Assembly (NCBI GenBank): GCA_002753395.1
Contig: PEAB01000017.1
Span: forward strand, 1 to 48,808
Direction of reading: 5' to 3'
Origin: Nitrospirae bacterium MYbinv3
GTDB taxonomy: Bacteria > Nitrospirota > Thermodesulfovibrionia > Thermodesulfovibrionales > Magnetobacteriaceae
DNA: 48,808 nucleotides
Both the position numbers and the translations under genes were made by a program. This document shows positions 8,663 to 15,457 of the stretch, piece by piece; the stretch's first letter is position 1; each line of letters starts with the position of its first letter. Under the pieces are notes generated by a model. The model was not told the DNA's origin. It saw only the letters and a list, made by a program, of their open reading frames with translations, and made no database searches.

Positions 8663-10027
8663 ATGAAAGATTTTGTACGTGGGCAAAAATCAAAACTATC
8701 TGATATAGCCACCTCACAACAACTAATAATCGCCCTAAGCTGTATCAACAGCGCTAACGCCGCCTTGGACGTTAGTTGCTTCGGTCTGGATGCCAACGAC
8801 AAACTCTCCGACGACAGATACCTCATCTTCTATAACCAGAAATCCTCTCCATGCGGCTCAATATCGGCAATCGGTCAAGAAGGTGACTACATCGAGAGAT
8901 TCAACATAGACCTAAGTAAACTCCCATTGTATATAAAAAAGCTCGTCTTTGTGATGACCATAGACGGCAGCGCTGTGATGTCGCAGATCAAAAGCGGTAG
9001 ACTCAGCATCATTGAATCTGGCATCGAGATGGCGAAATTCCAATTCGAGGGGGCCGATTTTGCCTCAGAGAAGGCGCTCATTATCGCCGAGCTTTACTTT
9101 AAAGACTTCTGGCGCTTTACCGCCGTGGGTCAGGGATTCAACGGTGGTCTGAGCGCCCTCTTGTCCCACTTCGGCGGCACAGAGACCTCTACCCCGCCTC
9201 AGCCGCAAAAAGAAAGTGCCAGCGGGACACAGATGGAGTCCAAAAGGGTCTCATTGGAGAAAAAGATAGCCGAAAAGGCCCCTCAACTGGTATCCCTCGT
9301 CAAGACCGCTCAGGTGTCGCTGCAAAAACACAACCTAACCCAACATACGGCAAAGGTCGCCCTCTGCCTTGACATCTCCGCCTCAATGAGCGCCCTATAC
9401 AGCTCTGGGAAGATGCAAACCCTAGCTGAGCGGGTACTAGCCCTAGGCTGCAACTTCGATGACGACGGCTCTATTGACATGTTCCTCTTTGGCGAACAAC
9501 CTCACGCTGTGGGTCAGTTCGGTATCGACAACTTCAACGGCTTTATAAAACAACTACTAAGAAACTACCCCTTGGAAGGCGGAACATATTACGGCAGGGT
9601 GATGAAGGTCATAAGAAACTTCTACTTTCCTGATGCAAGGGGCGATAAACGGACGTCTGCCGTTATTGCAGAGAAGCCCGTGTATGTGATGTTTGTAACC
9701 GACGGAGCCACCGCTGACCAGAGCGCGACTGAGGAGCAGCTCAGGTGGTCATCCTATGAACCAATATTCTGGCAGTTTATGGCAATTGGCAAGTCAAAGA
9801 AGGACGTAAAAAAGACCGGTATAAAGGGCTGGTTTCAAAGCGTTAGCGCCAGTGACTTTGCGTTCTTGGAAAACCTCGATACGCTGAGCGGCCGTTACGT
9901 GGATAACGCCAACTTTTTCAGCGTAGAAGACCCGCAGCATATAAGCGACAACGAGTTGTATGACCTCCTGATGGCGGAATATCCAGCGTGGCTTAAACTT
10001 GCAAAAGAAAAAAGACTTTTATATTGA
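8663..10027 (+). CDS. TerF-like protein: TerD domain plus VWA domain
   Basis: A 454-residue soluble protein. Residues about 15-175 form a TerD fold (NAALDVSCFGLDANDKL, FWRFTAVGQGFNGGL). The usual Ca-binding GDNxTGxGxGDDE is reduced to AIGQEGDYIERF, so calcium binding is doubtful. Residues about 230-430 form a von Willebrand factor A domain with the MIDAS motif D237-I-S-A-S (CLDISASMS), LEGGTYYG and FVTDGAT. TerF/TerY-type VWA proteins act in Ter chemical-stress and phage-response assemblies. AGGAGG sits 8 bases before ATG 8663; another ATG at 8659 opens only a 14-codon frame. First gene of a four-gene cluster. Confidence 0.88.
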   Translation: MKDFVRGQKSKLSDIATSQQLIIALSCINSANAALDVSCFGLDANDKLSDDRYLIFYNQKSSPCGSISAIGQEGDYIERFNIDLSKLPLYIKKLVFVMTIDGSAVMSQIKSGRLSIIESGIEMAKFQFEGADFASEKALIIAELYFKDFWRFTAVGQGFNGGLSALLSHFGGTETSTPPQPQKESASGTQMESKRVSLEKKIAEKAPQLVSLVKTAQVSLQKHNLTQHTAKVALCLDISASMSALYSSGKMQTLAERVLALGCNFDDDGSIDMFLFGEQPHAVGQFGIDNFNGFIKQLLRNYPLEGGTYYGRVMKVIRNFYFPDARGDKRTSAVIAEKPVYVMFVTDGATADQSATEEQLRWSSYEPIFWQFMAIGKSKKDVKKTGIKGWFQSVSASDFAFLENLDTLSGRYVDNANFFSVEDPQHISDNELYDLLMAEYPAWLKLAKEKRLLY

Positions 10028-10064
10028 AGCCTCATAACAAAATAGAAATAAAGGGAGTGTATGT

Positions 10065-10802
10065 ATGCCTGAGTTTCAAGTAGTAGGAAATGTGGATCCC
10101 TTTTTGCTCGTAACGCTTAAAAAGGGAGAACGCATCTATGCCGAGTCCGATGCGATGGTCACCATGGATGCCGTCTTAGAGCTTAAGGGCAAGATGTCGG
10201 GAGGCTTCTTTGGCTCTCTGGCAAGGAAGTTGACAGCGGGTGAGTCCTTCTTTCAGCAGTCGCTTGAGGCCAACCACGGCGAGGGCCAGGCGCTGTTCTC
10301 TCCAATCCTCCCCGGTGATATCGAGATCCTTGACATCGGTGGAAATCAGTACCGCTTAAACGACGGCGCCTTTGTTGCCGCCACGGACGATGTACAGATA
10401 AGCGTAAAGACCCAGGGTATAGGCAAGGCCATATTTGGCGGGACAGGCGGGTTGTTTATCATGGAGACCTCAGGGCAGGGAAAACTGGCAGTGTCAGGGT
10501 TTGGGGCTATGTTTGGCTTGGACGTTAAACGTGGCTCAGACGTTATTGTGGACAACTTTCACGTTGTAGCATGGGACAGGAACCTCAAATACGAAATAAG
10601 TCTTTCCACGTCCAAGGGCGGTTTCTTTAGCAACCTGGTTGGCAGCGTGACAACCGGTGAGGGGATAGTCAACCGGTTCAGTGGAGATGGGAAGGTCTAC
10701 GTGTGCTCCCGTAATCGCGGAGGTTTTCTCAGTTGGATAGCATCCAGTCTGCCGGGGGCTCAAAACAGGAACAACACAAGCAGTAGTAGAAACATCATTT
10801 AG
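10065..10802 (+). CDS. AIM24 family protein
   Basis: A 245-residue beta-rich protein of the AIM24/TIGR00266 family, with repeated glycine-rich strands: KMSGGFFGSLARKLTAGESFF, GGTGGLFIMETSGQGKLAVSG, and TSKGGFFSNLVGSVTTGEGIV. In bacteria these proteins are often neighbours of TerD genes, and their biochemical role is unknown; the yeast namesake is mitochondrial. No signal peptide or transmembrane helix is seen. A GGGAG lies before the ATG. The next gene starts 10 bases after its stop, so these form an operon. Confidence 0.85.
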   Translation: MPEFQVVGNVDPFLLVTLKKGERIYAESDAMVTMDAVLELKGKMSGGFFGSLARKLTAGESFFQQSLEANHGEGQALFSPILPGDIEILDIGGNQYRLNDGAFVAATDDVQISVKTQGIGKAIFGGTGGLFIMETSGQGKLAVSGFGAMFGLDVKRGSDVIVDNFHVVAWDRNLKYEISLSTSKGGFFSNLVGSVTTGEGIVNRFSGDGKVYVCSRNRGGFLSWIASSLPGAQNRNNTSSSRNII

Positions 10803-10812
10803 GAGATGTATT

Positions 10813-11394
10813 ATGGCAGTTAGTCTTTCCAAAGGACAGCAGATATCGTTAGAGAAGGAGGCCGGGGGCAGACTCACAAAGGTGATAATGGGGCTTGGCT
10901 GGGACGTCAAGAAATCAAAGGGATTCTTAGGATTTGGGCAAAAAACCAAACAGATTGATCTTGATGCCTCCTGCGTCCTCTTTGACGAGGGCGGCGCACA
11001 GGTAGATGAGGTGTGGTTTAAGCAGCTAAAGAGCAAGAATGGCAGCATTACCCACACGGGTGACAACCGCACAGGTGCTGGTGAAGGTGATGACGAGCAG
11101 ATAATCGTTGATCTCACAAATGTACCTTCAAACGTCAAGACGCTGATGTTTGTGGTCAATAGCTTCACGGGTCAGAGTTTCAATGAGATAGAGAACGCCT
11201 TTTGCAGAGCTGTAGATCAACAGACCGGTAAAGAGATTGCCCGTTTCAATCTGAGTTCACAGGGGTCTCATACTGCACTGATTATGGCAAAGGTCTACCG
11301 TCATAGCGGGGAGTGGAAGATGCAGGCTATTGGCGAAAATGCAAGCGGACGCACGTTCAAGGACTTGATGCCCGTTATGCGTCAACATCTCTAA
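10813..11394 (+). CDS. TerD-family protein, TerZ-like
   Basis: A 193-residue TerD-fold protein. It has MAVSLSKGQQISLEKE, GLGWDVKK, the KGFLGFGQK insertion, QIDLDASCVLFD, VWFKQLKSKNGSI and the Ca-binding [14 protein letters not shown]. The FLGFG insertion and VWFKQLKS wording match TerZ more than TerD or TerE. These proteins bind calcium and belong to the Ter stress system (tellurite, phage, colicin phenotypes in other bacteria). Here it lies between AIM24 and a second TerD paralogue. GGAG precedes the ATG by about 8 bases. Confidence 0.88.
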   Translation: MAVSLSKGQQISLEKEAGGRLTKVIMGLGWDVKKSKGFLGFGQKTKQIDLDASCVLFDEGGAQVDEVWFKQLKSKNGSITHTGDNRTGAGEGDDEQIIVDLTNVPSNVKTLMFVVNSFTGQSFNEIENAFCRAVDQQTGKEIARFNLSSQGSHTALIMAKVYRHSGEWKMQAIGENASGRTFKDLMPVMRQHL

Positions 11395-11454
11395 ACGTCG
11401 TTTAAGACAAGGTAATATAAAAACATCTGTACTAAATAAAATGGAGGTTTTACA

Positions 11455-12033
11455 ATGGCTATTAGTCTTACAAAAGGTAGTAATGTTTCCTTAACGAAAA
11501 CCGATCCAAATTTAAAGAAGCTGGCTGTCGGTCTTGGATGGGACTCCCGTATCACTGATGGTTCAGCTTTTGACTTGGACGCCAGTGTCTATTTGCTCAA
11601 CGCCAGCGGGAAGGTGCGCAGTGACAGCGACTTCATATTTTTCAATAATCTCAAGTCTCCAGAGGGAGCTATAGAGCATATGGGGGATAACCTTACAGGG
11701 GCCGGTGAGGGCGATGACGAGATGGTGAAAGTAGACTTAGACAAAGTCCCTGTCGATGTATCAAAAGTGGTATTTGGTGTTACAATCTACGACGCAGATA
11801 AGCGTAAACAGAACTTCGGTATGGTCCGCAACGCCTTTATTCGTATCGTTAATCAGGATGATAGTAAAGAGGTTGCCCGCTACGACCTCTCCGAGGACTA
11901 TAGCACGGAGACAGCCATGCTCTTTGGCGAACTGTACAGACACAACAACGAATGGAAATTCAAGGCCATAGGCGAAGGGTTCTCTGGAGGCCACGCAGCA
12001 ATGGCAAATAGCTACGGCGTTAACGTCGGCTAA
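11455..12033 (+). CDS. TerD-family protein, TerD/TerE-like
   Basis: A 192-residue protein with [61 protein letters not shown] and the C-terminal [19 protein letters not shown]. All Ca-binding residues of the TerD motif are intact. Last gene of the cluster, with a GGAGG ribosome binding site and a 60-base gap from the TerZ-like gene. No TerC membrane protein, TerA or TerB is in the window, so a complete tellurite operon is not shown. Confidence 0.9.
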   Translation: MAISLTKGSNVSLTKTDPNLKKLAVGLGWDSRITDGSAFDLDASVYLLNASGKVRSDSDFIFFNNLKSPEGAIEHMGDNLTGAGEGDDEMVKVDLDKVPVDVSKVVFGVTIYDADKRKQNFGMVRNAFIRIVNQDDSKEVARYDLSEDYSTETAMLFGELYRHNNEWKFKAIGEGFSGGHAAMANSYGVNVG

Positions 12034-12084
12034 TCCTTTACTACCAGATTAAGGGGAATGGATAGTAAAAAGGGGATACCCTGT

Positions 12085-12282
12085 CTAATGCCGCAGGGGG
12101 TTGCGAACCCCTGCGGCAGAGGCAAAGCCCTCCCCATCTTTCATCTTTACAGCCTTAAGTCAACAGCATTACCCCCTCAGCCCCGCCCACAAGGGGCCAG
12201 TCCCATTGAGCAGGGGATCGCTTGCCCCCTTCATTATATGTACCTTGTCTACATAGATTTCTTATGCCCCCGACAATTTTAG
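12085..12282. repeat. Two-stem palindromic repeat, copy 3 (composite)
   Basis: A mosaic of modules: a perfect 10-base hairpin GCCGCAGGGG/CCCCTGCGGC (12090-12117), GGCAAAGCCCTCCCC, CTTAAGTCAACAGCATTA, CCTCAGCCCCGCCCACAAGGGGCCAGTCCC (a variant of stem 1 in reverse orientation), and TTCTTATGCCCCC. It fills nearly all of the 315-base gap between the TerD-like gene and the pseudo-receiver gene. A 74-codon open frame at 12058-12282 is made of repeat sequence and is not a gene. Confidence 0.8.
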
Positions 12283-12348
12283 GGGCTTGCTTTATTTCAA
12301 ACAAAAATTTAATACTATTAAGATATTTACATACTAAGGAGTGATTTT

Positions 12349-13944
12349 ATGAGTGACACCAGCATTATAGTCATAGACGATGATAAGAATAACTCCCAGC
12401 AGATAAGTGAAATATTAAGGCAGGAAGGTTATACAGTCTACAATACCACGACTAAAGCCGAGTCTGTAGCTCAGGTGAAAAAGGGGGCGCCTGGACTGGT
12501 GTTTGTTAAGTCGATGTTAATGGATGCAAGCGGGTATGAGATCATCAGAGATATAAGAAGCACACACCCTGATATACCATTTATCATGCTCACCGAGATT
12601 GACAAGAAATACGATGACCGGTATAGGACTATCTATAAGATCGTCGATACCGTCAAGATACCTGTGGAAAGGGATGAGCTTTTAGCTAAGACCAGGGCCC
12701 ACATCGTTTATGCAGATGAACCTCTGAGCGAAACCGCCTCCTTCGACTTCGATAAAACTGATCTTATCGCAGAAAAGGAACCTCAAAAGCCTGAGCCTCC
12801 TAAATATGAGCGTGAACAAGAAGATGAACAAGACAATAAACAAGAAGAGCTGGCTGATACTCTTGGGTACGGTAAACATAAAAGTGATAGGGGTGGGCTG
12901 TTTGAGTTAGAGGAGGTAGAGCTTCAGAAGGACCCTGACATGGAGGAATTTGACCAAGACACTGAAATACTTGATGAAGTCCCAATGGAAGACTACCCTA
13001 AAGCCGAGGAGAAACCCGAATTTGCCAATCTACGAAAAAGGGCCTCAAGTTCCGATTTCGAAGAGGAGATAAAGCGCCAAAAGAAACCATACACAGAGGA
13101 TATAACCACTATTGAACCTGACGAAGAGGAGTTTATAAGGTCTTTAAAAGAGAAAAACGATAAACGGAAAAAAATAATTGTTGGATTAGCCGCGGCAGTT
13201 TTCCTTGTAGTGTTGAGTGTGGTATACCTGTTTGGAGTCAAAGGCAAATCTACAAAAACCTCAAAATCTCTCATTGCGCAAAAAGGCAAACCAGCAGTCA
13301 TGTCGCCTGTGGTAAAGGTCTCGCCTCCACCAACTCCGCTCCCTACTGTGCCGTCTGCTGTCGTTGAACCCACGCCTCTGCCGTTGAAACAGGTTTCTCC
13401 AGAGCCGCCTCAGCATATTACACCTGAATATGTAAAACCGGAAGAGGTCAAGCCCGACAAAAATGAGTTAACTGCAAAGGCACAACGACCACAACACAAG
13501 GAAAAGCCTGCAAAGAAATCTCCTAAACCCCATAATGTACCTGTAGAAAAAGCCGCCAAGTCTAGCGAAGAGGCAGTTGATGCAAAAGGGTCAAAGGCAC
13601 ACAAAGAGGTCAGGGCTGCAAAGGAGGTCAAACCGGCAAAAGCAGTAAAGTTGGCCAAGAAGGAGGAGAGAGAGACGCCAGTTGCGCCTGAAAAATCTTC
13701 TAAAGAGGCTTTCTCTATACAGCTAGGCTCCTTTGAAGACCCAGCAAATGCCAAACGATTAACGGAGTCGCTTAAGAAAGATGGCTTTAATGCCTTTGTC
13801 AAGGAATACCCCGGACAGTCAGGGCGAAATGTTACAACTCATAAAGTGTTTGTAGGGCGTTATGAAAACAAGACAGACGCTCTTAAGACGATGAAAAAGC
13901 TGAGAGATTCAAGAAAAGTGGACGTGATCCTTAGAAAGATCTGA
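12349..13944 (+). CDS. Pseudo-receiver, transmembrane, SPOR domain protein
   Basis: A 531-residue protein with an unusual order of domains. Residues 1-125 form a response-regulator receiver with the acidic DDD (10-12) and a late lysine (VKIP). In VFVKSMLMDASG the phospho-acceptor aspartate position is K54, so it cannot be phosphorylated normally. A long acidic, low-complexity region follows, then basic KRKK and one TM helix at about 275-297. A Pro/Lys/Ala-rich linker comes next, then a SPOR domain (about 454-531; FSIQLGSFEDPANAKRL...KVFVGRYENKTDA), which binds denuded peptidoglycan glycan strands. The topology implied is a cytoplasmic receiver and a periplasmic SPOR. GGAG precedes the ATG. 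Confidence 0.85.
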   Translation: MSDTSIIVIDDDKNNSQQISEILRQEGYTVYNTTTKAESVAQVKKGAPGLVFVKSMLMDASGYEIIRDIRSTHPDIPFIMLTEIDKKYDDRYRTIYKIVDTVKIPVERDELLAKTRAHIVYADEPLSETASFDFDKTDLIAEKEPQKPEPPKYEREQEDEQDNKQEELADTLGYGKHKSDRGGLFELEEVELQKDPDMEEFDQDTEILDEVPMEDYPKAEEKPEFANLRKRASSSDFEEEIKRQKKPYTEDITTIEPDEEEFIRSLKEKNDKRKKIIVGLAAAVFLVVLSVVYLFGVKGKSTKTSKSLIAQKGKPAVMSPVVKVSPPPTPLPTVPSAVVEPTPLPLKQVSPEPPQHITPEYVKPEEVKPDKNELTAKAQRPQHKEKPAKKSPKPHNVPVEKAAKSSEEAVDAKGSKAHKEVRAAKEVKPAKAVKLAKKEERETPVAPEKSSKEAFSIQLGSFEDPANAKRLTESLKKDGFNAFVKEYPGQSGRNVTTHKVFVGRYENKTDALKTMKKLRDSRKVDVILRKI

Positions 13945-13982
13945 TGTCTATTTGAAAATTTTTTTATATACATATCAGAGCC

Positions 13983-15116
13983 GTGTCAACTGAAAGGTAT
14001 TTATTAGCACAAGGGTGTTGCTTAAAATTGATTGAAACACCGTGTGTCTATCGTATCGGTAGTGATGATCTGTATGAAGTTGACAACAAAGCTTTTGAGT
14101 TTTTAACAAGGGCTGCCTCTCCTGAAGGAGCCTTAAGTGGTAATAGCGAGTTCGTTGAATTTTGCATACAAGAAGGCATCCTAACTCAGAACTCTCAACC
14201 ATGTAAAAGACCCGTTATTGCACAATCACCGCTGCCATCCCTAAGATACCTTGAACTTCAGATCACCGATGAATGTAATCTGAGCTGCAAGCACTGCTAC
14301 ATTGGGGCGTCTCATCATATTAGAATGGATATTGAGCGGATATCAGCGGTTCTAATGGAGTTTGAGGATATGCAGGGGCTAAGGGTGTTGATTACTGGCG
14401 GTGAGCCGACAATGCATCCGGATTTCTTGAGACTCAATGAAATGCTTCCTCAGTTTAGCCTTAGAAAACTCTTGTTTACAAACGGTCTGTTGTTGGACAG
14501 CCATATGCTAGATATTTTAAACGTAGATGAGGTAGTAATAAGTGTGGATGGAATGCAAAACGGACATGAGACGTTAAGGGGTACAGATACGTTTAGCAGG
14601 ACTATTAAGGCCATCGAGGCCGCTATCAGGAAGGGGTTTGACACGTCTGTCTCAACGATGATACATGCCTCAAACGTGGATGAATTTGACCAGATGCAGC
14701 AGATGTTTATAGATATGGGCGTCAAGGATTGGACGGTCGACGTTGCCGTTGTTGCCGGTAACCTTAAGCAGCATTCATTACTAAAGGTATCACCGATAAC
14801 GGGGGGGAGATTGTTGAATTACGGTTTTGGTGGTGAGATACATGGCGGTCATAGCGAATATGGATGCGGCTATCATTTAATGTCCGTTTTAGCAGATGGC
14901 AGGGCAGCCAAATGCGCCTTTTATGCCGAACAACCGGTGGGCAGGATAGAGGAGGGTCTCCAGACTTGCTGGGAGCGCGTTAAACCCATACCTTTAGCCA
15001 TTCTTAAATGCGACTGTGATGTAAAACTAATATGCAGAGGTGGGTGTCGGTACAGGGCTGCAAACTTTGGTGACCCGCTCGGTAAAGATTTCTACAGGTG
15101 TCACGCTAATCTATAA
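13983..15116 (+). CDS. Radical SAM/SPASM protein with PqqD-like N-terminus
   Basis: A 377-residue enzyme. Residues 10-70 (VYRIGSDDLYEVDNKAFEFL...FVEFCIQEGIL) resemble a PqqD-type RiPP recognition element. The radical SAM core has C98-xxx-C102-xx-C105 (ECNLSCKHCY) and ITGGEPTMHPDF. The C-terminal quarter is Cys-rich (GCGYH, KCAFYAEQ, KCDCDVKLICRGGC, FYRCHANL), as in SPASM domains that carry auxiliary iron-sulfur clusters. Such enzymes typically modify ribosomal peptides, for example by forming Cys-to-carbon thioether links. Start is GTG. The neighbouring short frame at 15291-15365 is a possible substrate. An alternative role as an enzyme-maturase (anSME-like) cannot be excluded. Confidence 0.85.
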   Translation: MSTERYLLAQGCCLKLIETPCVYRIGSDDLYEVDNKAFEFLTRAASPEGALSGNSEFVEFCIQEGILTQNSQPCKRPVIAQSPLPSLRYLELQITDECNLSCKHCYIGASHHIRMDIERISAVLMEFEDMQGLRVLITGGEPTMHPDFLRLNEMLPQFSLRKLLFTNGLLLDSHMLDILNVDEVVISVDGMQNGHETLRGTDTFSRTIKAIEAAIRKGFDTSVSTMIHASNVDEFDQMQQMFIDMGVKDWTVDVAVVAGNLKQHSLLKVSPITGGRLLNYGFGGEIHGGHSEYGCGYHLMSVLADGRAAKCAFYAEQPVGRIEEGLQTCWERVKPIPLAILKCDCDVKLICRGGCRYRAANFGDPLGKDFYRCHANL

Positions 15117-15125
15117 CACGCAAAA

Positions 15126-15229
15126 TGGTAGTCCTGCACAAGTAGTGGTGACATTAAGCTTAACACCCTCCCCTAACCCCTCCCATCAAGGGAGGGGAAT
15201 TGAATATCACTACCTCTGCAGGACTACCA
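15126..15229. repeat. Long inverted repeat (MITE-like or structured RNA)
   Basis: TGGTAGTCCTGCA (15126-15138) is matched by TGCAGGACTACCA (15217-15229), a perfect 13-base inverted repeat. Pairing continues inwards imperfectly (AGTAGTGGTGA with TATCACTACCT). A central hairpin CCCCTCCC/GGGAGGGG lies at 15177-15197. It begins 9 bases after the radical SAM stop and ends 62 bases before the short Cys-rich frame, so it may be a mobile element or act on their shared transcript. Confidence 0.75.
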
Positions 15230-15290
15230 GTTTCCCGTACTAAATTTTATAATTTATGTTACAATTAAAGATAGATTATTATGAAGAAAG

Positions 15291-15365
15291 GTGGTGGAAA
15301 AGGTGACGATAAAAAAAGTAGCGAAGAAGGCAGCTATTACTTGCAAATGTAAAGGGTCTTGTTAG
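15291..15365 (+). CDS. Candidate Cys-rich RiPP precursor peptide
   Basis: A short frame starting at GTG 15291 (24 residues) or, better, GTG 15303 (20 residues). It encodes a basic leader MTIKKVAKKAA followed by ITCKCKGSC and a TAG stop. The GTG at 15303 has AGGTGGTG 6 bases upstream, a good ribosome binding site. The C-terminal C-x-C-x3-C core, Lys-rich leader and position 190 bases after a radical SAM/SPASM gene fit a modified-peptide precursor. The length is small even for RiPPs, and a random frame of this size is not rare, so confidence is limited. The other frame from ATG 15281 has no ribosome binding site. Confidence 0.4.
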   Translation: MVEKVTIKKVAKKAAITCKCKGSC

Positions 15366-15403
15366 GAAACAAGAGTATATCGATTTTGTATACAAGGTTG
15401 ATT

Positions 15404-15437
15404 AAAGAAAGAGGGATTAGCTCATCTCTCTTTCTTT
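15404..15437 (+). terminator. Hairpin between the short peptide and the TPR gene
   Basis: AAAGAAAGAGGGAT and ATCTCTCTTTCTTT form a 14-base stem with one G-U pair around a 6-base loop. The 3' arm is pyrimidine-rich and ends in TTT. It may end or attenuate the peptide transcript 39 bases after its stop. It is weak as a classical terminator because the stem is AT-rich. Confidence 0.4.
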
Positions 15438-15457
15438 ATAACCTAATAGAGTTGGTT

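Noticed and set aside
10536-11168. A 210-codon open frame on the minus strand across the AIM24 and TerZ-like genes
   Set aside because: It runs opposite to two clear, well-supported genes, has no recognisable domain and no ribosome binding site. It is a shadow of the TerD-family coding sequence.
8663-12033. Complete tellurite-resistance operon
   Set aside because: Only TerD-family, VWA and AIM24 genes are present. TerA, TerB and TerC are not in the window, so I call it a Ter stress cluster only.
12058-12282. A 74-codon plus-strand frame in the gap after the Ter cluster
   Set aside because: It consists of dispersed repeat modules and has no protein-like composition or ribosome binding site.
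15281-15352. ATG-started 23-codon frame (MKKGGGKGDDKK...) overlapping the candidate peptide
   Set aside because: No ribosome binding site precedes it, and the composition is low-complexity. The overlapping GTG frame with a good site and CxCx3C end is a better candidate.
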